Shown here: piece after piece, positions 49,019-56,705 of the stretch
Numbering within the stretch: the first letter of the stretch is position 1
Layout: the number at the start of each line of letters is the position of its first letter
Source: Oceanobacillus saliphilus
GTDB taxonomy: Bacteria > Bacillota > Bacilli > Bacillales > Amphibacillaceae
DNA: 64,000 bases
NCBI RefSeq assembly: GCF_023522835.1
Contig: NZ_JALCZU010000006.1
Location: forward strand, 124,001-188,000
Direction: 5' to 3'
Translations under genes and position numbers: made by a program
Notes under the pieces: generated by a model
Database searches by the model: none
What the model was told of the DNA's origin: nothing
What the model saw: the letters and a program-made list of their open reading frames with translations, nothing else

Positions 49019-50197
49019 TTAAATAACTTCAACGACCATGGCAATCCCTTGCCCTCCCCCAATACAAAGCGAGGCGACACCAAATTTTTGATTTCTTCTT
49101 TTAAGCTCTCTTATAACCCCATATAACACTCTTGTACCACTTGCCCCGATTGGGTGTCCTAAAGCAATCGCTCCACCATTGACATTAACTTTTTCTCTAT
49201 CCAATCCGAGTTCTTTCTCCACTGCCAAATATTGCGATGCAAAGGCCTCATTCACTTCAATAAGGTCGATGTCATTTAAGGTAAGCTTTGCTTTTTCCAA
49301 AGCTTGCTTAATTGCCGGAACAGGACCGATTCCCATATAAGATGGGTCGACACCTGCTATACCATAGGAAACGATTCTAGCAATTGGCTGCAAACTTTTT
49401 TTCTGAACATAGTTCTCGCCTGCCAAAACTACTGCCCCTGCACCATCATTAATTCCACTTGCATTTCCACCCGTTACGGTGCCATCCTGTCTGAAAGATG
49501 GTCTCAGTTTGGCAAGTTTCTCTATCGTCGTGTCTTCACGAATATGTTCATCCGTATCGACAAGAACAGTTCCTTTTCTTGTTTTTATTTCAAAAGGAAC
49601 GATTTCCTCTTCGAATTTCCCTTCATCTCTTGCTGCGGCTGCACGTTTATGACTGAGATAAGCGTACTCATCCTGTTCCTCGCGTGATATATCGTACTTA
49701 TCTGCAAGGTTTTCAGCAGTAAGACCCATACCAGAACCAATATATTCATCTGTCAACGCCGCCCATAACATATCATCCACTTGGGGCGTCTTGAGTTTTG
49801 TGCCAAATCTACTCCCTCTCATTGCATACGGAGACAGACTCATGTTCTCTACCCCTCCGGCTAAAGCCAATTGCCCATCACCAAGCATAATCGATTGTGC
49901 TGCTGATACTACTGACTGAAGACCAGAACCACAAAGACGGTTGACTGTAAGGGCAGGACTTCCCAGTGGAAGTCCTGATTTCAAAGCGATATGCCGTGAT
50001 AGATATGGTGCATTTTTTGCGGAATGGATAACATTTCCCAAAACAGAAAAATCAATATCACCTGGATCAATCCCACTGCGGCGTATGGCTTCTTTACTTA
50101 CTGTCACACCGAGATCGGTTGGATCTGCATCTTTAAGACTTCCGCCAAAAGTCCCAAAAGCTGTCCGGGCCCCTTCCAAAATATAAACGTTTTCCAT
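49019..50197 (-). CDS. Acetyl-CoA C-acetyltransferase (thiolase)
   Basis: 392 aa biosynthetic-type thiolase that splits acetoacetyl-CoA to two acetyl-CoA. Nucleophile Cys89 in VNRLCGSGLQSV, NEAFASQYLAV, the His motif NVNGGAIALGHPIGASG and the second Cys in ASLCIGGGQGIAMV. Complete. GGGGGAG stands 10 bases before the ATG. It is third from the end in the ketone-body operon and closes the pathway to acetyl-CoA. Confidence 0.95.
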   Translation of the reverse strand: MENVYILEGARTAFGTFGGSLKDADPTDLGVTVSKEAIRRSGIDPGDIDFSVLGNVIHSAKNAPYLSRHIALKSGLPLGSPALTVNRLCGSGLQSVVSAAQSIMLGDGQLALAGGVENMSLSPYAMRGSRFGTKLKTPQVDDMLWAALTDEYIGSGMGLTAENLADKYDISREEQDEYAYLSHKRAAAARDEGKFEEEIVPFEIKTRKGTVLVDTDEHIREDTTIEKLAKLRPSFRQDGTVTGGNASGINDGAGAVVLAGENYVQKKSLQPIARIVSYGIAGVDPSYMGIGPVPAIKQALEKAKLTLNDIDLIEVNEAFASQYLAVEKELGLDREKVNVNGGAIALGHPIGASGTRVLYGVIRELKRRNQKFGVASLCIGGGQGIAMVVEVI

Positions 50198-50224
50198 TTA
50201 CTCTACTCCCCCTTGATTCAAAAT

Positions 50225-50998
50225 TTATTGTGCTGTATATCCGCCATCTAATACTACTGCCTGGCCTGTAACACCTTTCGCTTTATCACTAGCAAGAAAC
50301 ATGACATAATCCGCTATTTCCTGAACATCCAGAAGTCTCTTTTGAGGTACCAATGGATAAAGTACTTCCTCAAGAACGTTTTCCAACGGTACATTGCGGT
50401 TTTTGGCAAGATCTTCAAACTGTCCTCTTACAAGAGGTGTGTCCACATAACCAGGACAAATCGCATTAACTGTAATTCCCTCAGCAGCACCTTCCAATGC
50501 AGCCACTTTTGTCAGACCAATTAATCCATGCTTGGCACTATTGTAGGCAGCTTTTCCGGCAAAACCGATAAGGCCATTAATGGAGGCCATATTAATAACA
50601 CGTCCAAAGCCCTGTTTCTTCATAATAGGGAATACATGTTTTGTCGCCATAAACGGGGCAACAAGCATTACTTTTAGCATAAACTCATACTTCTCTGTCG
50701 GAAACTCTTCCAATGAGGCTACATGCTGTAATCCCGCATTATTGATTAAGACATCAATTCTACCGTATTTTTCCACTGTTACATCCAAAGCATTTTGAAG
50801 CTCATCCTCTTTCGTCACATCACATTTTACGCCGATGCATTCAAAACCATCATTAGCCAAATTTTCAGAGACTTCTTTCACCTTTTCAGCATTGATATCC
50901 GTCAGTACAACTTTCGCGCCATCCTTTGCAAATGCTACACCAATTTTATAACCAATTCCACTTGCTGCCCCAGTAATAAAAACCACTTTATTCTCCAT
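50225..50998 (-). CDS. 3-hydroxybutyrate dehydrogenase (SDR family)
   Basis: 257 aa classical short-chain dehydrogenase oxidising D-3-hydroxybutyrate to acetoacetate. Cofactor motif TGAASGIG (about 9-16), NNAG at about 90, catalytic Ser in INMASINGL, YNSAKHG with Tyr and Lys, and the family-specific AICPGYVDTPLVRGQ. The last residues SDKAKGVTGQAVVLDGGYTAQ are characteristic of bacterial BDH. ATG 50998 is used; GGAGGGG is 12 bases upstream, so the TTG just before could start instead. Within the operon but preceded by a hairpin repeat. Confidence 0.93.
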   Translation of the reverse strand: MENKVVFITGAASGIGYKIGVAFAKDGAKVVLTDINAEKVKEVSENLANDGFECIGVKCDVTKEDELQNALDVTVEKYGRIDVLINNAGLQHVASLEEFPTEKYEFMLKVMLVAPFMATKHVFPIMKKQGFGRVINMASINGLIGFAGKAAYNSAKHGLIGLTKVAALEGAAEGITVNAICPGYVDTPLVRGQFEDLAKNRNVPLENVLEEVLYPLVPQKRLLDVQEIADYVMFLASDKAKGVTGQAVVLDGGYTAQ

Positions 50999-51029
50999 CA
51001 AAACAATCCCCTCCAAATTTTGTTTTTAG

Positions 51030-51118
51030 TTAGAAAACTTGGTTGTCACCAAGCCTTTCGGTGACAGTCTTAGTTGCACTTTATACAGATAGAAAAGTTT
51101 TATATTTTCCTGTCTGCC
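51030..51118 (+). repeat. 88-base hairpin repeat, copy 8 (complete, reference copy)
   Basis: TTAGAAAACTTGGTTGTCAC ... GGTGACAGTCTTAGTTGCACTTTA ... AGATAGAAAAGTTTTA ... TTTTCCTGTC, in pieces. Two hairpins: GGTTGTCACC / GGTGACAGTC and GAAAA / TTTTC. It sits between scoB and the dehydrogenase gene inside the operon, 32 bases before the latter's start, so its complement becomes part of the mRNA. Confidence 0.85.
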
Positions 51119-51171
51119 AAAGTAGGCATCCACACAAAAGCTTGACGTATGCCAAGTGTACTAATCAATGT

Positions 51172-51846
51172 TTAATATGTTTCTATCTGCAGATCTTCAC
51201 TTACTTTAAGTTCGGCTTCTGTTGACTCCATAATCTGTTCTACCGTCCACCCCTCAGCAACTTCAACGAGAACAAGACCATCATCTTTCACATCAATCAC
51301 TGCACGATCTGTAATGATTCGATCTACAACATTTTTACCCGTCAATGGTAAACTGCACTGTTTTAAAATTTTTGACTCTCCCTGTTTGTTTACGTGATCC
51401 ATGATAATGACAATTTTTTTAGCGCCATGAACGATATCCATCGCCCCGCCCATGCCCTTGATCATTTTTCCTGGAATCATCCAATTGGCCAAATCACCTG
51501 TTTCAGAGACTTCCATACCACCGAGTATGGCAAGGTCAAGGTGCTCTCCACGAATCATAGCAAAAGACTCTGCATTACTGAAAAAGGATGCACCTTTCTG
51601 GGTTGTTACAGTTTCTTTTCCGGCATTGATCAAATCTGGATCGACTTCATCTTCTAATGGGTATTTTCCAATCCCCAACAAACCATTTTCCGATTGAAGG
51701 ACAACCTGCTTTCCTTCCTGAATATAATTTGCCACCATTGTTGGCATGCCAATTCCTAGATTTACATAGGAACCGTTTACAATTTCTCTCTCAGCTCTTC
51801 TTGCAATTCTCTCTCTGATTGCTGCCTTATCTGCTTGCTTTACCAT
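51172..51846 (-). CDS. scoB: 3-oxoacid CoA-transferase subunit B
   Basis: 224 aa. [16 protein letters not shown] (about 48-63) carries the catalytic Glu53 that forms the CoA thioester; [14 protein letters not shown] and [29 protein letters not shown] are the other conserved blocks. With ScoA it transfers CoA from succinyl-CoA (or acetyl-CoA) to acetoacetate. GGAGG lies 11 bases before the ATG; 24 bases after scoA. Confidence 0.95.
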   Translation of the reverse strand: MVKQADKAAIRERIARRAEREIVNGSYVNLGIGMPTMVANYIQEGKQVVLQSENGLLGIGKYPLEDEVDPDLINAGKETVTTQKGASFFSNAESFAMIRGEHLDLAILGGMEVSETGDLANWMIPGKMIKGMGGAMDIVHGAKKIVIIMDHVNKQGESKILKQCSLPLTGKNVVDRIITDRAVIDVKDDGLVLVEVAEGWTVEQIMESTEAELKVSEDLQIETY

Positions 51847-51870
51847 AAGTTGGCTACCTCCTATTAAGAA

Positions 51871-52566
51871 TTATGCTTCTTGCCTAACTGTCAGACGTTC
51901 TATTTTCTTCTCCTGTTTTCCAACGATTAAACGTTGCACATAGATTCCAGGCGTGTGCACATGTTCAGGCTCAATGGAACCAGTTTCAACCAGTTGTTCT
52001 ACCTCTGCAATCGTAATCTTACCTGCCGCTGCCATCATTGGGTTAAAATTCTGTGCTGTTTTGTTATATACTAGATTCCCATCTTTATCGCCAACTGCAG
52101 CTCTGACAAGACTAAAATCAGCTTTTAAAGCTGTTTGGAGCAAATATTCTTTATCTCCGAACGTTCTAACCTCTCCGCCTTCTGCAATAGGTGTTCCCAC
52201 TCCAGCTGGTGTATAAAAAGCCGGAATGCCAGCTCCACCTGCACGGATTCGTTCAGCCAATGTACCTTGAGGAGTCAATTCCACTTCCAGTTCCCCGGAA
52301 AGCACCTGACGTTCAAATTCTTTATTTTCTCCAACATACGACCCTATCATCTTGTCAATCTGCTTATTCTTCAGCAATAATCCAAGTCCCCAGTCATCAA
52401 CACCACAGTTATTGGAAATAACCGTCAAATGCTTGACCTGTGAATCTACCAGTGCAAGAATGAGATTCTCTGGAATCCCCACTAATCCGAAACCTCCAAC
52501 CATAATGGTAGATCCATCTTTAATATCTTTTACCGCTTCATTGAATGATGTATAAATTGTTTTCAT
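51871..52566 (-). CDS. scoA: 3-oxoacid CoA-transferase subunit A
   Basis: 231 aa. [19 protein letters not shown] (about 20-38), [49 protein letters not shown] and [15 protein letters not shown] are standard for the subunit. ATG 52566 is used since GGGAG is 10 bases upstream; the longer frame overlaps that site. First gene of the operon behind a -24/-12 promoter. Together with scoB, the dehydrogenase and the thiolase it completes ketone-body catabolism. Confidence 0.95.
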   Translation of the reverse strand: MKTIYTSFNEAVKDIKDGSTIMVGGFGLVGIPENLILALVDSQVKHLTVISNNCGVDDWGLGLLLKNKQIDKMIGSYVGENKEFERQVLSGELEVELTPQGTLAERIRAGGAGIPAFYTPAGVGTPIAEGGEVRTFGDKEYLLQTALKADFSLVRAAVGDKDGNLVYNKTAQNFNPMMAAAGKITIAEVEQLVETGSIEPEHVHTPGIYVQRLIVGKQEKKIERLTVRQEA

Positions 52567-52596
52567 TAAAATTGCACTCCCTTCCACTTATATACT

Positions 52597-52613
52597 AGCA
52601 AAAAACGTGCCAT
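52597..52613 (-). promoter_or_regulatory. Sigma-54 (-24/-12) promoter of the ketone-body operon
   Basis: Minus strand TGGCAC (52607-52612), 5 bases GTTTT, TTGC (52598-52601), i.e. the -24/-12 consensus TGGCAC-N5-TTGC exactly, followed by TA. It lies about 30 bases before the scoA ATG. rpoN and the AAA+ activator gene are in this window. Confidence 0.92.
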
Positions 52614-52629
52614 GAATTGTTATTGCAAT

Positions 52630-52651
52630 AAACACTGTTTAGACAGTGTTT
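52630..52651. promoter_or_regulatory. Perfect inverted repeat near the -24 box
   Basis: AAACACTGT (52630-52638), 4 bases, ACAGTGTTT (52643-52651): 9-bp arms, perfect. It is only 17 bases upstream of the -24 box, rather close for a classical sigma-54 enhancer, so it may be an operator for another regulator. Confidence 0.65.
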
Positions 52652-52756
52652 ACATACGAATCAAAAATAGATCTTTTCCAAGAAACCGGAAAAAAGCTCT
52701 CACATCAATAGCAGTTTATATGTAAGCCCTTTCTTTTTCCTTTGTTTTATATAGTT

Positions 52757-52790
52757 TTCCGGAATTTCGGAATGGATTCCGGAATTACGG
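52757..52790. promoter_or_regulatory. Cluster of TTCCGGAAT repeats, candidate enhancer (UAS)
   Basis: TTCCGGAAT occurs exactly at 52757 and 52777, with TTCGGAAT at 52766 and TACGGA at 52786: four copies or half-copies about 10 bases apart, i.e. on one face of the helix. The cluster is about 145-180 bases upstream of the -24 box, the usual enhancer distance for sigma-54 activators, and overlaps the activator gene's end closely. Confidence 0.6.
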
Positions 52791-52791
52791 A

Positions 52792-54156
52792 CTATGAAAT
52801 ACCATGCTTTTTCAATTTTTCGTAGAGACTTGATTTTCCGATACCTAAAAGTTTTCCAGCTTTTGTTTTATCACCATTCACTTTTTTCAAGGCTTGTTCA
52901 ATTGCCTGCTTCTCTGTTCGATCCAATATCTCTTTTAAACCCGATCCTTGTTTTGTAATATATGGGTTGGCTTGGATCTGTTCGGGAAGGTCTTCAAGTG
53001 TAATCACATCAGAGGGGGCAAGATGTACCGCAGACTCGATGACATTTTCAAGTTCACGTACATTTCCTGGCCATTGGTAATACATAAAAAAATCTTTTAC
53101 AGCATCATCAAAGCCAAACACTCGTTTACCAGAACGCCTCGTAATTTTCCCAAGCAAGTAGTTGGCAATTACTTTAATGTCTTCAGGTCTTTCACGAAGC
53201 GGGGGAATTTTTATTTGAACAACATTAATACGGTAAAATAAATCTTCACGGAAACGATTTTCCTGAATTAGTTTTTCCAATGGCTGATTTGTCGCTGCGA
53301 TGATTCTTACATCAATTTTCTGTGTTTTTTCTGACCCGATTGCTTCTACTTCGCCTTCCTGTAATACACGAAGGATTTTGACCTGGGCGTTTAATGGCAT
53401 ATCACCAATTTCATCGAGGAATAGTGTTCCACCATCAGCAAGTTGAAATTTTCCGAGTTTTCCAGATTTTCTCGCTCCAGTAAATGCTCCCTCCACATAG
53501 CCAAAAAGCTCAGACTCCAGTAATTCTTCCGGAATCGCGGCACAATTGATTTTTATAAATGGCTTACTGCTACGCTCGCTTAACTGATGGATACTATGGG
53601 CGAATAATTCCTTCCCTGTACCACTTTCCCCTTTCAACAGAACGGATACATCACCTGCTGATACTTTTTTAACCTTTTCCTTAACTTTATTCAGTTGATC
53701 GGAGCTGCCCACGATATCACTGAGCGTATACGTTGCTCCGCTCTGGTCCATCAGTTTCTTGCGGTAATGTTCAATTTCCATCAAAAGATCTCTTATATGG
53801 GAGTTCATCTTCATCCATTCTTTTGTATCTCGGTATAAAACTGTACCAACTGCACCAACAATTTTACCTTCAGCGTACAATGGCACCCTGTTGGCAATCA
53901 TATAATTACCACGTATATACTGAATATCAGCTATTTCTTCTTTTCCAGATTTCACTACCATGTGCATTCGCGTATTTTCTATTACATCCTCCACATGTTT
54001 TCCTATAGCGTCCTCCTTTTTCACATCAATAAATTGACAATAATTATCATTTAAATAGGTTACTAACCCCTGATCATCTACAACAACAAAGCAAAAGTTT
54101 GATTTTTCGAAGACAGTTTCTATTATTTCTTCTCTGTATGGACTATCCAACAGCAT
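52792..54156 (-). CDS. Sigma-54-dependent transcriptional activator (PAS - AAA+ - Fis)
   Basis: 454 aa. N-terminal PAS domain (about 13-115, [21 protein letters not shown]), the AAA+ domain with Walker A GESGTGKE (176-183), the sigma-54 contact loop GAFTGA (223-228), Walker [11 protein letters not shown], and the arginine finger region [12 protein letters not shown], then a Fis-type HTH at the C-terminus ([23 protein letters not shown]). It should activate the adjacent scoA promoter. The PAS domain may sense a metabolite or redox cue. Gene is just upstream in the same direction; GGGGGG 7-9 bases before the ATG. Confidence 0.95.
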   Translation of the reverse strand: MLLDSPYREEIIETVFEKSNFCFVVVDDQGLVTYLNDNYCQFIDVKKEDAIGKHVEDVIENTRMHMVVKSGKEEIADIQYIRGNYMIANRVPLYAEGKIVGAVGTVLYRDTKEWMKMNSHIRDLLMEIEHYRKKLMDQSGATYTLSDIVGSSDQLNKVKEKVKKVSAGDVSVLLKGESGTGKELFAHSIHQLSERSSKPFIKINCAAIPEELLESELFGYVEGAFTGARKSGKLGKFQLADGGTLFLDEIGDMPLNAQVKILRVLQEGEVEAIGSEKTQKIDVRIIAATNQPLEKLIQENRFREDLFYRINVVQIKIPPLRERPEDIKVIANYLLGKITRRSGKRVFGFDDAVKDFFMYYQWPGNVRELENVIESAVHLAPSDVITLEDLPEQIQANPYITKQGSGLKEILDRTEKQAIEQALKKVNGDKTKAGKLLGIGKSSLYEKLKKHGIS

Positions 54157-54221
54157 TTCTATCCCCCCTTATGCTTTTATTTGCAGTATACGTTTTATTC
54201 TGCAATTTTAAAAATCGTTAT

Positions 54222-54253
54222 GAAAAGGACAAGAGAAATAGTGAATTCTCTTG
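54222..54253 (-). terminator. Terminator of the tRNA-Arg gene
   Basis: CAAGAGAA / TTCTCTTG, 8-bp stem with an 8-base loop, followed on the minus strand by TCCTTTTC, 18 bases after the tRNA. Confidence 0.6.
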
Positions 54254-54271
54254 CCCCTGATGTTATGTAAG

Positions 54272-54347
54272 CGCGCCCGGAGGGATTCGAACCCCCGCAA
54301 AACCTGGTACCGGAAACCAGTGCTCTATCCAACTGAGCTACGGGCGC
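54272..54347 (-). tRNA. tRNA-Arg (anticodon CCG)
   Basis: Acceptor arms GCGCCCG and CGGGCGC pair fully; D arm GCTC...GAGC; anticodon stem CTGGT/ACCAG with loop TTCCGGT, anticodon CCG, reading CGG; T arm GGGGG-TTCGAAT-CCCTC. The CCA end is not encoded. Promoter and terminator are both close by. Confidence 0.95.
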
Positions 54348-54377
54348 ATATATGATTTTAAAATTGGCACATAGAAT

Positions 54378-54406
54378 ATTATAACGCGGTTTGCAAATAG
54401 AAACAA
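54378..54406 (-). promoter_or_regulatory. Promoter of tRNA-Arg
   Basis: TTGTTT (-35, 54401-54406), 17-base spacer, TATAAT (-10, 54378-54383), about 30 bases upstream of the RNA. Confidence 0.7.
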
Positions 54407-54511
54407 GTCTTTTTCCCATTTAACACGAAACTATTCCTTTTGAACGTTTATAAAGAAAAAATAAGGGAATCATGGAAAAGTATATTTCTTCTTCAGTGCT
54501 GACCCTTATCG

Positions 54512-54528
54512 TTTGACCTTTATTGACC
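54512..54528 (+). promoter_or_regulatory. CtsR operator of clpP
   Basis: On the minus strand GGTCAAT, 3 bases, GGTCAAA, one change from the CtsR heptad repeat A/GGTCAAA-NAN-A/GGTCAAA. It overlaps the clpP promoter, as in other class III heat-shock genes. Confidence 0.88.
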
Positions 54529-54541
54529 ATTAAGCTATTAT
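54513..54541 (+). promoter_or_regulatory. clpP promoter
   Basis: TTGACC (-35, 54513-54518), 17-base spacer, TATTAT (-10, 54536-54541). A second option is TTGACC at 54523 with TATATA at 54547 (18-base spacer). Both overlap the CtsR box. Confidence 0.65.
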
Positions 54542-54588
54542 AAAACTATATATAATGATATTATGTTAAGATTAAGGGAGGATTTTAA

Positions 54589-55179
54589 ATGAATTTAGTA
54601 CCTACAGTTATTGAACAAACCAACCGTGGAGAGCGCGCATATGATATTTATTCACGTTTACTTAAAGACCGCATCATTTTACTGGGAAGCGGCATTGATG
54701 ACAATGTTGCCAACTCAATTGTAGCACAATTATTATTCCTGGAAGCAGAAGATCCGGATAAAGATATTTCTTTATACATCAACTCACCAGGCGGATCTAT
54801 TACAGCTGGTATGGCTATCTATGATACGATGAATTTCATTAAACCAAATGTTTCAACTATCTGTATCGGGATGGCGGCTTCAATGGGAGCATTCCTGCTG
54901 ACTGCCGGCGAAAAAGGCAAGCGTTATGCATTGCCTAACAGTGAAATTATGATTCACCAACCATTAGGCGGGACACAAGGACAGGCAACAGATATTGAAA
55001 TTCACGCAAGAAGAATCATTGAAATTAAACGCAGAATGAATGAGATCATGGCAGAGAAAACAGGTCAGCCACTTGAAGTAATCGAACGTGATACAGAGCG
55101 TGATAACTTCATGACTGCGCAGACTTCCGTAGAATACGGATTGATTGATAAAATTCTGGAACGCAAAGAAGAAAAATAA
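54589..55179 (+). CDS. clpP: ATP-dependent Clp protease proteolytic subunit
   Basis: 196 aa serine protease that forms the Clp barrel and works with ClpX, ClpC and ClpE, also on tmRNA-tagged proteins. Catalytic triad: Ser98 in [11 protein letters not shown], His123 in MIHQPLGG and Asp172 in ERDNFM. N-terminus [22 protein letters not shown] and the handle region with [16 protein letters not shown] are standard. GGGAGGA is 7 bases before the ATG. Monocistronic with CtsR-controlled promoter and a terminator. Confidence 0.98.
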   Translation: MNLVPTVIEQTNRGERAYDIYSRLLKDRIILLGSGIDDNVANSIVAQLLFLEAEDPDKDISLYINSPGGSITAGMAIYDTMNFIKPNVSTICIGMAASMGAFLLTAGEKGKRYALPNSEIMIHQPLGGTQGQATDIEIHARRIIEIKRRMNEIMAEKTGQPLEVIERDTERDNFMTAQTSVEYGLIDKILERKEEK

Positions 55180-55189
55180 TGCACAGATA

Positions 55190-55221
55190 GAAAATCCCTT
55201 TCAGTTATTGAAAGGGATTTT
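55190..55221. terminator. Shared terminator of clpP and crh
   Basis: AAAATCCCTTTCA / TGAAAGGGATTTT, 13-bp perfect stem, 5-base loop, T-rich on both strands. Confidence 0.88.
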
Positions 55222-55227
55222 CTCTGC

Positions 55228-55482
55228 TTATTGTTCTTCTACAAATGAAGCCAAATGCGCAAGTGCATCCTGCTCGTCGGACCCCTCAGCAATGAGCTTA
55301 ATTACTTCACCCTTTGTAATTGCCAGGCTCATCAGACCCATTATACTTTTTGCATTCACTTTTTTTCCGTCTTTTTCAAGAAACAAATGTGCAGAATAAC
55401 GGTTAGCCTCCTGAACAAATTGTGCCGCAGGCCTTGCCTGCAAACCTGTATCTAATTCAACTTTTACTGACTTCTCCACCAA
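55228..55482 (-). CDS. crh: HPr-like protein Crh (catabolite repression)
   Basis: 84 aa. Compared with HPr, the active-site His15 is replaced by Gln in TGLQARPAAQFVQEAN, while the regulatory Ser46 region KVNAKSIMGLMSLA is intact: precisely the features of Crh, which acts as CcpA co-repressor when phosphorylated on Ser46 and cannot take part in sugar transport. The start is a TTG at 55482, which places Gln at residue 15, and GGGGAGG lies 9 bases upstream; a longer open frame extends 20 codons without a site. Last gene of the rapZ-yvcK-whiA-crh group, 165 bases after whiA. Confidence 0.93.
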   Translation of the reverse strand: MVEKSVKVELDTGLQARPAAQFVQEANRYSAHLFLEKDGKKVNAKSIMGLMSLAITKGEVIKLIAEGSDEQDALAHLASFVEEQ

Positions 55483-55646
55483 GTCAATCAACCTCCCCAA
55501 TGTCGGAAACGCTATCAAACCAATATACAAACAGCTGCTCATACATAGAGCAAACTGTATATTTACACTTTAAAATAAACTGCATCTTTTGAATCATCAG
55601 TATTATATCATATAACATTACATAAATGTACTGATTCGTCAAATGA

Positions 55647-56597
55647 TTATTGATTTACTATTGTTTCTCCACGTCTGATCCGATCTGCAAATTCGTCAAT
55701 TTTCTTCAATCGGTGGTTTACCCCTGATTTGGAAATTTTACCGCCTGTTACTAATTCCCCTAATTCTTTTAATGAAACATCTTCATGTTCTACTCGTAAT
55801 TTCGCTATTTCCTGCAATTTTTCTGGAAGCTGATCAAGACCGACTGTTGCTTCTATTAGCTTTATATTTTCGATCTGCCTGAAAGCAGCTCCAATCGTCT
55901 TATTCAGGTTTGCAGTTTCGCAATTCACCAGTCGGTTCACCGAGTTACGCATGTCTCTAATAATCCGTACATCTTCAAATTTAAAAAGAGCTCTGTGCGC
56001 TCCTATTATACTTAGGAACTCCGTTATTTTCTCAGCTTCTTTAATATATACAATGTAACCGTTTTTACGTTCTAGTGTGCGCGCTCGCAAATCAAATGTG
56101 TTGATTAATTCACATAATGCATCATTATGTTCCTCATAGAAGTTGGATATTTCAAGGTGGTAAGATGAAGTTTCAGGATTATTGATGGAACCACCAGCAA
56201 GAAAAGCACCTCGCAAGTAAGATCTTTTACAGCAGGACTTAGCCTGATATTTTTTTGATATCGTTCTTACTACGGTATATTGGTCACGGATAATATCAAG
56301 ATCTTCCAGAAATTGCTGAACATCTTCTTTCATACGAACGATATATACATTGTTCTTTTTCAGCTTCATCTTTTTACGTACGAGCAGTTCTACCGGCAAT
56401 GAATAGCTGGATTTAATTAAAGTATAGATTCTTCTGGCTATTGCCGCGTTCTCTGTTTGTACATCAAGGGCGTATTGTTGTCTTGAAAGTGAGACTGCAC
56501 CATTCATCCGAATTAAAGCTGCGAGTTCGGCTAATTTACAGCAATCATCCATTTCCATATTAGTTAATTCTTTTTTTATCTCCGAAGCAAAGGACAT
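55647..56597 (-). CDS. whiA: WhiA-type DNA-binding protein (YvcL)
   Basis: 316 aa. N-terminal LAGLIDADG-like part ([30 protein letters not shown] in pieces, about 118-150) and a C-terminal HTH domain (about 215-310: [36 protein letters not shown]). In Bacillus it binds DNA and affects cell division and chromosome segregation. ATG 56597 is 6 bases after GGGGGG. A palindromic element fills the gap to yvcK upstream. Confidence 0.94.
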   Translation of the reverse strand: MSFASEIKKELTNMEMDDCCKLAELAALIRMNGAVSLSRQQYALDVQTENAAIARRIYTLIKSSYSLPVELLVRKKMKLKKNNVYIVRMKEDVQQFLEDLDIIRDQYTVVRTISKKYQAKSCCKRSYLRGAFLAGGSINNPETSSYHLEISNFYEEHNDALCELINTFDLRARTLERKNGYIVYIKEAEKITEFLSIIGAHRALFKFEDVRIIRDMRNSVNRLVNCETANLNKTIGAAFRQIENIKLIEATVGLDQLPEKLQEIAKLRVEHEDVSLKELGELVTGGKISKSGVNHRLKKIDEFADRIRRGETIVNQ

Positions 56598-56618
56598 GTT
56601 AGACCCCCCTTTACCATT

Positions 56619-56699
56619 TTTTAGTGTGTTCAAGTGACAGGCAAAAACGATACCTTGTATTTCTTAAACGGCTATCCTTTTCTTGAACACACACTAAAA
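56619..56699. repeat. 81-base inverted-repeat element between yvcK and whiA
   Basis: Arms TTTTAGTGTGTTCAAG (56619-56634) and CTTGAACACACACTAAAA (56682-56699) pair over 16 bp with a 2-base bulge. The inside holds TGACAGGC, similar to the reverse of the GCCTGTCA block of the 32-base repeat family. It occupies nearly the whole intergenic gap and would be transcribed with the operon. May be a MITE-like insertion or an mRNA processing structure. Confidence 0.7.
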
Positions 56700-56705
56700 T
56701 ATGAT

